Source: Bacteroidota bacterium (lineage in GTDB: Bacteria > Bacteroidota > Bacteroidia > B-17B0 > Aurantibacillaceae). Taken from it: DNA of 64,000 nt. Below the pieces are notes generated by a model that was not told the origin of the DNA, ran no database searches, and worked only from the letters and a program-made list of their open reading frames with translations. Below, one piece after another: positions 1-9,733 of this stretch. Position 1 is the first letter of the stretch, and every line of letters begins with the position of its first letter. Both the position numbers and the translations under genes were made by a program. The stretch spans positions 45,079 through 109,078 of the forward strand of contig JANYGK010000091.1 in assembly GCA_025362395.1 (NCBI GenBank), in the 5' to 3' direction.

Positions 1-10
1 TAGTTAAATT

Positions 11-1420
11 ATGCAGAAACTACAATCGTCATTCATAGCACTGATAAGTGTATTTTTCTTTTGGGGCTTTGTAGCTGCCGGTAACGGAATATTAATTCCC
101 TTATTTAAAGAAAAATTTACGCTTACCCAATTTCAATCGCAATTGGTAGACCTTTCTTTTTATGCGGCATACGCCATAGGCTCCGTTATTTATTTTTTTA
201 CATCACGTGCCATAGGCGATCCCATTAATAAAATCGGGTACAAAAAAGCTTTGATCCTAGGCCTGTTAGTTTCTGCGATCGGCTCCCTGTTTTTTATTCC
301 TGCCGCAAGCTTAAACTCATACCCATTATTATTGTGCGCGCTGTTTATAATTGGTTTAGGCTTTGCTTTACAACAAATTGTTGCCAACCCGTTTGTAATA
401 AATTTCGGTGCAAAAGAAACCGGCTCACATCGCTTAAGTCTTGCCGGCGGCATTAATTCATTTGGAACAACCATTGGCCCCGTAATTTTAAGTTATGCTT
501 TGTTTGGCAATATTAGCGCTCCTGCCGCTGCTGACAGTAGCTTGGAAGCTGTAAAAATTCCGGCACTTGTTTTATTTACTCTGTTTATTTTATGCGCGGG
601 CATTTTATGGTTCTCTAAATTACCGGCTGTTACCGCTTCCGAAGAGTTAGATAAAGACTTGGGAGCTTTAAAATATCCGCAACTTACTTTAGGAATGGTT
701 GCTATTTTTATTTATGTTGGTGTAGAAGTAACCATACAAAGCAATATGGGAGCATTACTGGCAATGCCTGAAATTAAGGGTATCGATCATACTAAAATTT
801 CGCATTTTATTTCCTTGTATTGGGGAAGCTTAATGATTGGCCGATGGACAGGCGCTTTGGCGGTGTTTAATTTTAGTAAAGTAACAAAAATAATGATGCA
901 GATTGTAACACCCTTTATTGCGTTTGGTATTATATACGGTGTAAATTATTTAACAGGAAGTCATGTAGAAGATTACCTGTTTTACATTCCTTACGTTTTA
1001 CTGGCAACCGTTATTTTTATTTTTTCAGGCGATAAGCCCGCCCGAACGTTAATGATATTAAGCCTGACAGCCTGTGTTATGATGATCATTGGTTTAGTAA
1101 GCACAGGTAATTTAGCATTGTACTCCTTTATAAGCGGAGGCCTATTTTGCTCCGTGATGTGGCCTTGCATTTTTGCTTTAGCTATTACAGGTTTAGGAAA
1201 GTATACAAACCAAGGCTCTTCTTTACTGGTAATGATGATATTGGGGGGAGCCGTTATACCGCCGTTCCAGGGTTATTTAGTAGATACTTTCAACCCTCAT
1301 ATATCCTATATAGTAACTGTATTTTGTTTTGCTTACTTAGCATGGTACGCTTTTAAAGTAACGTCTATTTTTAAAAAACAGGGTATAGAATTAGAAACAA
1401 TAGCAGACGGCGCACATTAA
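11..1420 (+). CDS. FucP-type sugar:proton symporter (MFS, FHS family)
   Basis: Predicted inner-membrane sugar importer of the fucose/glucose-galactose permease group of the major facilitator superfamily. The 469-residue protein is almost entirely hydrophobic, with about 12 membrane segments. It opens with the family-typical FFFWGF near residues 16-21 and has a QQIVANPFV-like stretch near residue 115, as in FucP/GluP proteins. Length fits the family (about 410-480). The start lies only 10 bases from the window edge, so an upstream gene could be co-transcribed. Downstream, at 31 bp, follow a small acidic protein and then a GH92 mannosidase in the same direction, so the transported sugar may be released mannose or a related hexose; that substrate is inference from context. 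Family assignment is secure, substrate is not. Confidence 0.88.
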   Translation: MQKLQSSFIALISVFFFWGFVAAGNGILIPLFKEKFTLTQFQSQLVDLSFYAAYAIGSVIYFFTSRAIGDPINKIGYKKALILGLLVSAIGSLFFIPAASLNSYPLLLCALFIIGLGFALQQIVANPFVINFGAKETGSHRLSLAGGINSFGTTIGPVILSYALFGNISAPAAADSSLEAVKIPALVLFTLFILCAGILWFSKLPAVTASEELDKDLGALKYPQLTLGMVAIFIYVGVEVTIQSNMGALLAMPEIKGIDHTKISHFISLYWGSLMIGRWTGALAVFNFSKVTKIMMQIVTPFIAFGIIYGVNYLTGSHVEDYLFYIPYVLLATVIFIFSGDKPARTLMILSLTACVMMIIGLVSTGNLALYSFISGGLFCSVMWPCIFALAITGLGKYTNQGSSLLVMMILGGAVIPPFQGYLVDTFNPHISYIVTVFCFAYLAWYAFKVTSIFKKQGIELETIADGAH

Positions 1421-1451
1421 TTTATAACAACCAAAATAAACAGTACTCAAA

Positions 1452-1904
1452 ATGAAAGTAACGATAAACGTAAAGCTGGTCAATTCAAAATTTAACCAGG
1501 CTTATGCCGATAAAGAAAATGAAGGCGAGGAAACGGAAGACAATATCAAATATTTGTGGGAAGATGAATTTGAAGTACAGGGCAACGTTGCCAACTTTAA
1601 AGTAGTAAATAACACAAGCTACCAATTAAAAGGATTATACCCGGATAATGATGAATTTTGTTTTGATATCCCTGACATGACAGTGTTGGAATGTACTATG
1701 GACAATGGTTCTATGACTTTGCTGCCTTTTTCGAAAAAAGCCATCAATAAAACAGACAAAACAGATACTAAAACCGGAATGACCTTTTTTGTACAATTAA
1801 AGAGCATTAGAGATGTTGTAAATCCCATGACAGGCGTTTATATTTTAAAAGATGATTATCCAAAAGAATTATTGGAATTATATAATGATGAAGAAGAGGA
1901 ATAA
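1452..1904 (+). CDS. Small acidic protein of unknown function
   Basis: I do not recognise this 150-residue protein. It has no signal peptide or membrane segment, so it is probably cytoplasmic. It is strongly acidic, with Glu/Asp clusters near residues 22-38 and a terminal run of Asp and Glu (NDEEEE). The middle alternates beta-like stretches (NVANFKVVNN, MTFFVQLKSI), which suggests a small beta-rich fold. It sits 31 bp after the sugar permease and 8 bp before the GH92 gene, so the three are very probably one transcript. A role linked to that pathway is possible but nothing in the sequence shows it. Confidence 0.75.
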   Translation: MKVTINVKLVNSKFNQAYADKENEGEETEDNIKYLWEDEFEVQGNVANFKVVNNTSYQLKGLYPDNDEFCFDIPDMTVLECTMDNGSMTLLPFSKKAINKTDKTDTKTGMTFFVQLKSIRDVVNPMTGVYILKDDYPKELLELYNDEEEE

Positions 1905-1912
1905 TTACAAAT

Positions 1913-4861
1913 ATGACTTATAAATTGTCTAAAGTAATAATTATAGTATGCTTTATGATTGGGCGTTTAAGCTACGCTCAACATACAACCTATGCGGGTT
2001 ATGTAAATCCGTTTATAGGAACAGGTGGTGCAGGTCATACCTTTCCGGGAGCAGTGCTTCCTTTCGGAATGGTTCAATTAAGTCCTGATACAAGGATTGA
2101 TGGAAGCTGGGAAGGTTGCGGCGGATATTATTTTACGGATTCTGTCATTTATGGATTTACACACACGCATTTAAGCGGAACCGGTGTAAGCGATTACGGC
2201 GATATACTAGTAATGCCGACAGTCGGCGAACCAAGCTTATCTAATAAAATCTATTCATCCAAATTTTCTCATCAATCGGAAACAGCATCCGCCGGGTATT
2301 ATTCCGTACAATTAAATGATGATCATATTAAAGCGGAATTAACTGCAACCACTCGTGTTGGTATTCATAGGTACACATTCCCGAAAACAGATAAAGCCAA
2401 TATTATCATTGATCTGTTACACCGCGATAAAGCATTGAGTACTAACCTAACTATAGTTGACAGTGTTACCTTGGCGGGCTACAGGACCAGTGAGGCTTGG
2501 GCAAGAGAGCAGCATGTGTATTTTACCATAAAATTCAGTAAACCATTTAAAACGCATGCCATTACTTCCGGCAAAGAAAAAGTGAAAGCTTCATCAGAAA
2601 AAAGCAGTGACATTGTTGCAGGAGGTTTTTTTCAATTTGACGTCACCGACGGTAAGCCGCTGATCGTTAAAGTGGCCATTTCACAAACAGATGGCATAGG
2701 GGCTACAAAAAATTTAATGGTAGAAGCTCCCGAATGGGATTTTGATGCTTATAAAACAAATGCCGAAAAAGCTTGGGAAAAACAATTGTCTAAAATTGAA
2801 GTGAGCGGCGATACTAAAGAAAAGCTAACCATATTTTACACGGCATTGTATCATACAATGATACACCCCTCTGTAGCATGTGATGTTGACGGGCGTTACA
2901 GAGGACGGGACAAAATGATGCATAAAGCGGAAGGGTTTACCCCTTACACCGTATTTTCTTTGTGGGATACGTTTCGTGGATTGCATCCTTTATTGAGTAT
3001 CATAGAAAAAAAACGAACCGCCGATTTTGTAAATACGTTTTTACAGCAGTATAAAGAAAGCGGCCGCTTGCCTGTGTGGGAGTTATCAGCCAACGAAACT
3101 GACTGTATGATCGGCTTTCACAGCGTTTCCGTTATAGCGGATGCTCTTTCAAAAAACATAACCGATATTGATACTGTAGCTGTTTATGAAGCTATGAAAG
3201 CTGCTTCAAATTATAAAGGGTTCAGTATTCCAACGTTTAATAAAAACTATTATTTACAAATTGATGATGAGTCGGAAAGCGTTTCTAAAACATTGGAATA
3301 TGCCTATGACAATTGGTGTGTAGGAGAAGTGGCGAGAAGATTACATAAAAACAACGACTACCTTTTGTATTCAAAAAGAGCACAGGCTTATAAAAATATG
3401 TATGATAAAAAAACAGGTTTTATGCGGCCACGCAAAAATGGAAATTGGCTTTCCCCTTTTGAGCCCAAAGAAGTAAATAACCATTACACGGAAGCAAATG
3501 CCTGGCAGTACACTTTTTTTGTACCGCAGGATGTGGACGGGTTAATAAAGTTGATGGGTGGTGATAAAGCCATGGAAAAAAAACTGGATGAATTATTTAC
3601 TACAAGTTCACAAACCGAAGGCCGTGAACAACCTGATATTACCGGGCTTATAGGGCAATACGCTCATGGCAACGAACCGAGCCACCACATGGCATATTTA
3701 TATAATTATATTGGAAAGCCATACAAAACACAGGAAAAAATTTATAAGATCCTCACAGAGTTTTATAAAAATTCGCCCGACGGATTAATTGGCAATGAAG
3801 ATTGCGGACAAATGAGCGCCTGGTATGTATTAAGCTCTATGGGCTTTTACCAAGTTTGCCCGGGTAAGCCCGAATACACAATAGGCTATCCATTATTTGA
3901 CACTGTAAAAATTCATATAGACAGCCTGCACATATTTCAAATTACCAAAAAAAACGCGGCAAACCATTTTCAATATATACAATCATATACACTAAATGCA
4001 AAAGATCAAAAGCGTTTATACTTTTCTCACAACGAATTAACAGCGGGAGGAAAATTAGAATTTACCATGCAGGACAAAGCTGACACCTCTAATCTACTAG
4101 GCAAACAATCGTTTCAAAGGCCGCATACGCGTATTAATATTAACCTGTTAACACCTGCGCCGGTTATCAGTACACCTAATGCCATTTTTAATACCCGGGT
4201 AACGGTAAATATAGAACCGCCTGCTCTTAAAACGTTTGTTTATTATACTTTAAACGAGCAACAGCCTGATAAAAAATCGAAGCTCTACACGGGCAGTTTT
4301 ACCTGCGATACATCCCTTACGATCAAAGCTATCGCTTATTCAGGCAGAGACAGCAGCTCGGTTACCGTTAGCCGTATTTATAAAAGATCAAACGATTGGA
4401 GGATCACTTTAATAAGCAAATATAATAAACAGTATTCTGCCGGAGGCGAAATGGGCACTATTGACGGACAACACGGAACAACGAATTGGAGAAGCGGAGA
4501 ATGGCAGGGTTACCAAGGCCAAAACTTTGAATGCATTATTGATATGGGCAGCATAAAACCCTTAGAGCTTATCACATCAAGCTATTTGCAGGATACACAA
4601 GCATGGATCGTATTTCCTAAAAAAGTAGAATATTTTGTATCGGAAGACGGTAAAAATTTTAAACCGTTCGGAACTATTGAAAATGGTGTTGCTGCTGATG
4701 ATTATTCGGTACAGATAAGGTCTTTTAGTACGACCGGCTCAACAAAAGTAAACGCCCGTTATGTTAAAGTAAAAGCAATTAATTTCGGAAAGCTTCCTGA
4801 CGGGCATATTGGTAAAGGTGGTGACGCTTTTATTTTTATTGATGAAATTGAAATACGATAA
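1913..4861 (+). CDS. GH92 family alpha-mannosidase with C-terminal F5/8-type domain
   Basis: Predicted secreted exo-alpha-mannosidase of glycoside hydrolase family 92, acting on alpha-mannosides of glycoproteins or yeast-type mannan. An N-terminal Sec signal (about residues 1-22, ending SYAQ) precedes the family-defining start YVNPFIGTGGAGHTFPGA (about 28-46). The C-terminal alpha/alpha-barrel carries HGNEPSHH at residues 585-592, where Glu588 is the expected general acid, and NEDCGQMSAWY shortly after. Beyond the usual GH92 length of about 750 residues there is a chitobiase/HEX C-terminal-like segment (about 755-830) and a discoidin/F5/8 type C-like domain (about 840-982), probably sugar-binding. 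No T9SS C-terminal domain is seen. The gene follows the permease and a small acidic protein closely, forming a compact mannose-use group. The exact linkage specificity cannot be read from sequence. Confidence 0.93.
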   Translation: MTYKLSKVIIIVCFMIGRLSYAQHTTYAGYVNPFIGTGGAGHTFPGAVLPFGMVQLSPDTRIDGSWEGCGGYYFTDSVIYGFTHTHLSGTGVSDYGDILVMPTVGEPSLSNKIYSSKFSHQSETASAGYYSVQLNDDHIKAELTATTRVGIHRYTFPKTDKANIIIDLLHRDKALSTNLTIVDSVTLAGYRTSEAWAREQHVYFTIKFSKPFKTHAITSGKEKVKASSEKSSDIVAGGFFQFDVTDGKPLIVKVAISQTDGIGATKNLMVEAPEWDFDAYKTNAEKAWEKQLSKIEVSGDTKEKLTIFYTALYHTMIHPSVACDVDGRYRGRDKMMHKAEGFTPYTVFSLWDTFRGLHPLLSIIEKKRTADFVNTFLQQYKESGRLPVWELSANETDCMIGFHSVSVIADALSKNITDIDTVAVYEAMKAASNYKGFSIPTFNKNYYLQIDDESESVSKTLEYAYDNWCVGEVARRLHKNNDYLLYSKRAQAYKNMYDKKTGFMRPRKNGNWLSPFEPKEVNNHYTEANAWQYTFFVPQDVDGLIKLMGGDKAMEKKLDELFTTSSQTEGREQPDITGLIGQYAHGNEPSHHMAYLYNYIGKPYKTQEKIYKILTEFYKNSPDGLIGNEDCGQMSAWYVLSSMGFYQVCPGKPEYTIGYPLFDTVKIHIDSLHIFQITKKNAANHFQYIQSYTLNAKDQKRLYFSHNELTAGGKLEFTMQDKADTSNLLGKQSFQRPHTRININLLTPAPVISTPNAIFNTRVTVNIEPPALKTFVYYTLNEQQPDKKSKLYTGSFTCDTSLTIKAIAYSGRDSSSVTVSRIYKRSNDWRITLISKYNKQYSAGGEMGTIDGQHGTTNWRSGEWQGYQGQNFECIIDMGSIKPLELITSSYLQDTQAWIVFPKKVEYFVSEDGKNFKPFGTIENGVAADDYSVQIRSFSTTGSTKVNARYVKVKAINFGKLPDGHIGKGGDAFIFIDEIEIR

Positions 4862-4894
4862 ATGTACCTTTACATTTCCTAAGTCTTCCTATTT

Positions 4895-6121
4895 ATGAGA
4901 TCAAAAATTATAACTGTTTATTTAAGTTGTATTACGCTACTTATACACGCACAACTAAAACAAGGTGACTGGAGAGGTGTTTTACTGTTAAATAAGGAAA
5001 AGGCATTAGAGCTCCCGTTTAATTTTGATATAAAAATAATTGAACAAACTACTGTATTAACCATACACAACGCGGAAGAACGCATTACTGTTAATGAAAC
5101 GGTTTTAACTAAAGATTCGTTTAATTTCAAAATGCCTGTATTTGATACAGAATTCAGAACCAAGTTAACGGGCGATACGCTTTTAACGGGTGTATGGATA
5201 AACCATACAAAAAAAGAAAATAATGTTATTTCTTTTACAGCTAAATTTGGTAAGGCAAATCGCTTTATAGTTCCCACTGAAAAACTATATTCGTTTTATG
5301 ATGATCAATGGGAAGTTACATTTAGTCCTAATACAAATGATAGCAGCAAAGCTATTGGTGTGTTTAAACATGTGCAGGGCACTAATGTTGTGGAAGGAAC
5401 TTTTTTAACGGAGACAGGTGATTACCGTTATTTGGAAGGCATGGAATCGGGGGGTAAATTGTATTTGTCGTGCTTCGACGGTTCTCATGCCTTTTTGTTT
5501 ACCGCAACACATACCATTAACAAACAAATTAACGGTGTGTTCTATTCAGGCGGCACATGGCAGGAACCCTGGATAGGCAAACGAAATAAAACATTTAAGT
5601 TAAGGGATGCGGAAAAACTGACCTATTTAAAAGATCCTGATCAGGTCATTAATTTTTCTTTTAAAAACAGCAGTGATCAAACCGTTAGTTTAAGCGATGA
5701 ACAATTTAAAAACAAAGTCATTATTGTTCAAATTATGGGAAGTTGGTGCCCGAACTGTATGGATGAAACCGCTTATTTAACAACCGTTTATAAACAATAT
5801 AATAAAAAAGGGCTTGAAGTAATAGGCCTGGCTTATGAGCGAACCGATAATTTTGAAAAAGCAAAAAATAACATCCTGCGTTTAAAATACAGGTTTGGCG
5901 TAGACTATGAAATACTCATTACAGGTTTAACCGGGAAAGATAAAGCATCTGAAAGCCTGCCATTTTTAAACGGCATCATGGCTTTTCCCACGACTTTAAT
6001 TTTAGATAAAAACCATAAAGTTAAATCTGTGTACACGGGCTTTAACGGGCCTGCCACCGGTAAGGCCTACGAAAACTATACCATTAAAACAGAGAATTTG
6101 ATTAATGAATTGCTTAAATAA
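4895..6121 (+). CDS. TlpA/AhpC-TSA family thioredoxin-like protein
   Basis: Predicted periplasmic thiol-disulphide protein. The 408-residue product has a short signal peptide (to about IHAQ, residue 19), an unrecognised beta-rich N-terminal region of roughly 230 residues, and a C-terminal thioredoxin-fold domain. The redox motif is WCPNC with Cys285 and Cys288, followed by MDETAYL, as in TlpA/ResA proteins, and the cis-Pro region is AFPTTLIL. Substrate unknown. It starts 33 bp after the GH92 gene, so it may be read through from it. A TACCTTTA sequence near 4865, one mismatch from the -7 consensus, could instead give it its own promoter. The gene ends at the base before the convergent hflX stop. 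Confidence 0.85.
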   Translation: MRSKIITVYLSCITLLIHAQLKQGDWRGVLLLNKEKALELPFNFDIKIIEQTTVLTIHNAEERITVNETVLTKDSFNFKMPVFDTEFRTKLTGDTLLTGVWINHTKKENNVISFTAKFGKANRFIVPTEKLYSFYDDQWEVTFSPNTNDSSKAIGVFKHVQGTNVVEGTFLTETGDYRYLEGMESGGKLYLSCFDGSHAFLFTATHTINKQINGVFYSGGTWQEPWIGKRNKTFKLRDAEKLTYLKDPDQVINFSFKNSSDQTVSLSDEQFKNKVIIVQIMGSWCPNCMDETAYLTTVYKQYNKKGLEVIGLAYERTDNFEKAKNNILRLKYRFGVDYEILITGLTGKDKASESLPFLNGIMAFPTTLILDKNHKVKSVYTGFNGPATGKAYENYTIKTENLINELLK

Positions 6122-7321
6122 TTAATACAATAAGTTATTATACGGAAACCGCTTTATATGAATTCGTTTCACAACTTCATAAATTATTTTCTTGAACTCT
6201 TCTATATTATCTTTTTCTTTAGCGCTTATAAAAAGTGATTGATGATCGAGCGTGCTCATCCATGTCTTTTTAAGCTCATCCAATGATAGATTTTCCCGTG
6301 TCATTGGAGTAAGATCATCCTCCTCTTTTTTGACATATTGAAACGCATCAATTTTATTAAAGATTAATATCGTTTCTTTATCGCCGGCGCCAATATCGAT
6401 AAGCGTTTGCCTTACAACCGCAATGTGATCTTCAAAATTAGGATGCGAAATGTCGACTACATGCAATAATACATCTGCCTCGCGCAGCTCATCCAGTGTC
6501 GATTTAAAGCTTTCTACCAATTGCGTGGGCAGCTTCCTGATAAAACCAACGGTATCACTTAAAAGAAAAAATAAATTATCCAGGGTTACCTTTCTAACTG
6601 TTGTATCAAGGGTTGCAAATAATTTGTTTTCAGCAAACACTTCACTTTTACTAATCATGTTCATAATAGTTGATTTGCCCACGTTGGTATAACCTACTAA
6701 AGCTACGCGCACAAATTCTCCCCGGTTTTTACGCTGCGTGGCCATTTGCTTATCAATAATTTTTAGGTCTTCTTTCAACTGAGCAATCTTATCGCGCGCA
6801 ATCCTTCTGTCAGTTTCAATTTCCTTTTCTCCTGCCCCGCCGCGTGTGCCCGTGCCGCCGCGTTGTCTTTCCAGGTGGGTCCACATACCGGTAAGGCGCG
6901 GTAATAAATATTGATATTGCGCTAACTGTACCTGTGTTTTAGCATGGGCGGTTTGTGCCCGTTGTGAAAATATTTCTAAAATCAACGTGGTACGGTCTAA
7001 TATTTTTACGCCTAATTCTTTTTCTAAATTTCGTTGCTGTGAAGGAGACAATTCATCATCAAAAATAACCACCTCAATTTTATGTTCCTTTACAAATACT
7101 TTTACGTCGCTTAATTTTCCTTTGCCTATAAACGTTGCCTTATCCGGCTTTTCAAGCTTTTGTGTAAATACTTTTTTAGTTTCAACGCCATAGGTTTGCG
7201 CTAAAAACGTAAGCTCATCCAAATACTCGAATGCGAGCACTTCATTTTGCTTTTTATTGATAACGCCAATTAAAACAGCGCTATGTATATGTGTTTCGGT
7301 AGTTTTAGATTCGGACTTCAT
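6122..7321 (-). CDS. hflX: GTPase HflX
   Basis: Ribosome-associated GTPase that splits stalled or idle 50S/70S particles, particularly under heat stress in characterised relatives. The 399-residue protein has the HflX N-terminal domain, the glycine-rich linker ERQRGGTGTRGG (about 141-152), then a TRAFAC GTPase domain: P-loop GYTNVGKST at 210-218, switch II DTVGF near residue 255 and guanine-specifying NKID near 325. Length matches the family (about 390-430). It is convergent with the thioredoxin gene, with stop codons abutting and no intervening terminator. The upstream region has TACTTTTA near 7348, one mismatch from the -7 consensus. Confidence 0.96.
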   Translation of the reverse strand: MKSESKTTETHIHSAVLIGVINKKQNEVLAFEYLDELTFLAQTYGVETKKVFTQKLEKPDKATFIGKGKLSDVKVFVKEHKIEVVIFDDELSPSQQRNLEKELGVKILDRTTLILEIFSQRAQTAHAKTQVQLAQYQYLLPRLTGMWTHLERQRGGTGTRGGAGEKEIETDRRIARDKIAQLKEDLKIIDKQMATQRKNRGEFVRVALVGYTNVGKSTIMNMISKSEVFAENKLFATLDTTVRKVTLDNLFFLLSDTVGFIRKLPTQLVESFKSTLDELREADVLLHVVDISHPNFEDHIAVVRQTLIDIGAGDKETILIFNKIDAFQYVKKEEDDLTPMTRENLSLDELKKTWMSTLDHQSLFISAKEKDNIEEFKKIIYEVVKRIHIKRFPYNNLLY

Positions 7322-7399
7322 TCATCATTAAAATCAGGCGATAAAAGTACTGTTTTTATTCCTTAAAGCTAATGTCCTCTTGCTAAATAAAGATAAACG

Positions 7400-9709
7400 T
7401 TACCTGGCCGTGTGCAATAATGTAACGTGCCCCACCATGGTTTGTGTTCGGCGCTTAACAGGGCCGTTCATGGCTTTATATTCTATTTTGTAAACGTAAA
7501 CGCCTTCTTCGCATGTGGCGCCTTTGTATTTCCCGTTCCACCCTTCGTTGGTAATCGCCGATTCAAATATTTTTTCGCCCCAGCGGTCAAAAATCATCAT
7601 TTTAAAATCATACAGTTCAATGCTTACCGGCACAAACAAATCGTTCAATGAATTACCGTCGGGTGTAAAAGCATTGGGCACATACAAGGTTGATATTTCA
7701 TTTACTTTCACAAGCATACTAACGTTGTCTTCACAATTATAAAGCGTTGAAACAACGAGTTTAACCAAGTAACTGCCGGTATCCGCGTACGTATGCGTTG
7801 GGTTTACATCGCCTGTTAGAGTGCCGTCTCCTAAGTTCCAGGCAGCATTGTCATAGCCCGCAGAGGTATTATGAAACGCCACTTCAGGGTTTAAAAAATC
7901 TGTTCCTGTTGGAGGCGTAAAATTAAAATTTGCTTTTGGTTTGGGATGAACTAAAATATAATCCGGTTTAGTAGACGTATTTTTACAGCCTTTATCCGAC
8001 ACTGCCGTTAAGCTTACGGTAAACGTACCCGGATTTTTATAAATATAGGTAGGTGATTTAACCGTTGAGGCATCTCCTGTGCCGAAACTCCAAAGCCAGC
8101 TGCTGACAGACGGTGTAGGGGCCGATAAATTTGTAAAGTTTACGATCAGCGGTTGGCAATCGTTTGTAGGATCCGCGGAAAAATCAATAATGGGAAGCGG
8201 GTTTACGTTTACATCGATCGTATCAGAATGCACCACACAATTATTTTTATCCGTCAGTCCAACCCAATACTTTGTAGGGCTTTGCGGCATTGCCAATTGA
8301 GTTAAAGAATTTGTACTTATACCTGAATCATTTACACCGGTGCTCCAGGCAACGTTATAGGGCTTAATACCTCCTGAAAAAACAGAAGTTAATACAACGA
8401 TATCATTTTTACAAATAGTGTTTTTGTCGGAAGCAATCGTTAATAGTAATTTATCCGGCTGATCTACAAGTATTGTAGAGATCGTATCTTTACACCCCAT
8501 TATATCCATTCCAACTATACTATATGTGCCGGCAGCAAGCGTATTAACAGTAAAGGTAGTTATAGCCGTGCTATTTAAAGAATACGTAGGGCTTCCGTAT
8601 CCCACATTAGAGGTGAATGTTATCACACCGTTACTTTCACCAAAACATACCACGCTGTCTACATCCAACAATTGCAGATCCAATTTTTTATAATCACCTA
8701 AAGTAAATACACCGTAATTTGAATTACCGGTAATGGTTTCATTATTTGTTGCACTGTTATTGGCGCTTGCCAAATGTGTCCATCCCGCGTTATAATACCA
8801 CGCCTGCAAATCACTTTCTATAATGGCATTTGTGCTGCCGCCGGTTAAATCCCATTCGTTTTCAATGTAGGTAAATTGTTTATTGGCAACGGGGTTTGTG
8901 TTGTAGTTGCTCGTGTTGATCACCCAAAAACGGTCGAGCATTTTGGGCGCATGTTCTGTTGCGCAATTGTTATTAAGATTTGCTACACCGGTTGGTAACG
9001 GCCTGTTATTGATTGCCGGGGTAGTTACTGTAGGGTACGTGGATACGCTAATAGCGCCGGTGGTGGATTGCGCTCCCGGAGCCGTAATATTTAACGTAAG
9101 CGGAATGTAATTAGCAGCTAACGAACCAAACGGAAAAACATAACTGCCTGCCGCGCTGTTGCCAATGAGCCACTGAATAATACCATAACCCGGTACAGCC
9201 GGGGTTTCACTAATGATATAGCCGGTTGTTCTTGTAACCGCGCCGGGTAAAGGATTGGTAACAAACAGGGTATTACTGTTTAGGTCTAACGGTCTGGCCA
9301 TTACTGCCAATACTCCCGTTGCGCCACTCACAAAAGTATTTACGTTTAATGTTTTTACACCGCTTCCCAATAAAGTTAAATTATTAAAACGTGTGGGCTG
9401 AGTGCCGTTAATAGATTCGTTTCCGCCTGTCAGTTCTACAGAGCCTGTTGTAGGTGCTAATGCGCCTGAAGTGGAATTGTTTGTCCAGTTCCCCGATAAA
9501 GAAATTAAGCCTGAATTAGTAATTAAGCCAATATTAGGGCCTGCATTTGTATTAATCACTTCCCCTTGTATAAACACCAGCGCGCCCGGTTGAACGGTAA
9601 CACCGCTGCCGTTATTATAAAATTCATTTTGAGCGTGTGTATATTGTAATGTTACCACTAAAAAAAGTAACAATGCAAGCTTATATATATGTGGTACCGG
9701 TTTTTTCAT
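7400..9709 (-). CDS. PKD-repeat surface protein with T9SS type B (gliding motility-associated) C-terminal domain
   Basis: Predicted cell-surface or secreted protein exported by Sec and then the type IX secretion system. The signal peptide spans about residues 1-26 (ending YTHAQ). A beta-rich N-terminal half resembles repeat adhesin-like modules. At least two PKD-type domains follow, seen from SWLWSFGTGDAS and AAWNLGDGTLTG with the usual YxxxGxYxVxLxV strands. The last about 90 residues form the type B sorting domain: YVPNAFTPDGNSLNDLF, a FDRWGEKIF core and a terminal strand. It is the last gene of a minus-strand series with the two tail-fibre-like genes, 24 bp after the previous stop. The three products may assemble on the surface together, which is inference from order. 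Confidence 0.9.
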   Translation of the reverse strand: MKKPVPHIYKLALLLFLVVTLQYTHAQNEFYNNGSGVTVQPGALVFIQGEVINTNAGPNIGLITNSGLISLSGNWTNNSTSGALAPTTGSVELTGGNESINGTQPTRFNNLTLLGSGVKTLNVNTFVSGATGVLAVMARPLDLNSNTLFVTNPLPGAVTRTTGYIISETPAVPGYGIIQWLIGNSAAGSYVFPFGSLAANYIPLTLNITAPGAQSTTGAISVSTYPTVTTPAINNRPLPTGVANLNNNCATEHAPKMLDRFWVINTSNYNTNPVANKQFTYIENEWDLTGGSTNAIIESDLQAWYYNAGWTHLASANNSATNNETITGNSNYGVFTLGDYKKLDLQLLDVDSVVCFGESNGVITFTSNVGYGSPTYSLNSTAITTFTVNTLAAGTYSIVGMDIMGCKDTISTILVDQPDKLLLTIASDKNTICKNDIVVLTSVFSGGIKPYNVAWSTGVNDSGISTNSLTQLAMPQSPTKYWVGLTDKNNCVVHSDTIDVNVNPLPIIDFSADPTNDCQPLIVNFTNLSAPTPSVSSWLWSFGTGDASTVKSPTYIYKNPGTFTVSLTAVSDKGCKNTSTKPDYILVHPKPKANFNFTPPTGTDFLNPEVAFHNTSAGYDNAAWNLGDGTLTGDVNPTHTYADTGSYLVKLVVSTLYNCEDNVSMLVKVNEISTLYVPNAFTPDGNSLNDLFVPVSIELYDFKMMIFDRWGEKIFESAITNEGWNGKYKGATCEEGVYVYKIEYKAMNGPVKRRTQTMVGHVTLLHTAR

Positions 9710-9733
9710 TTACAATAATTTTAATGCATCAAC

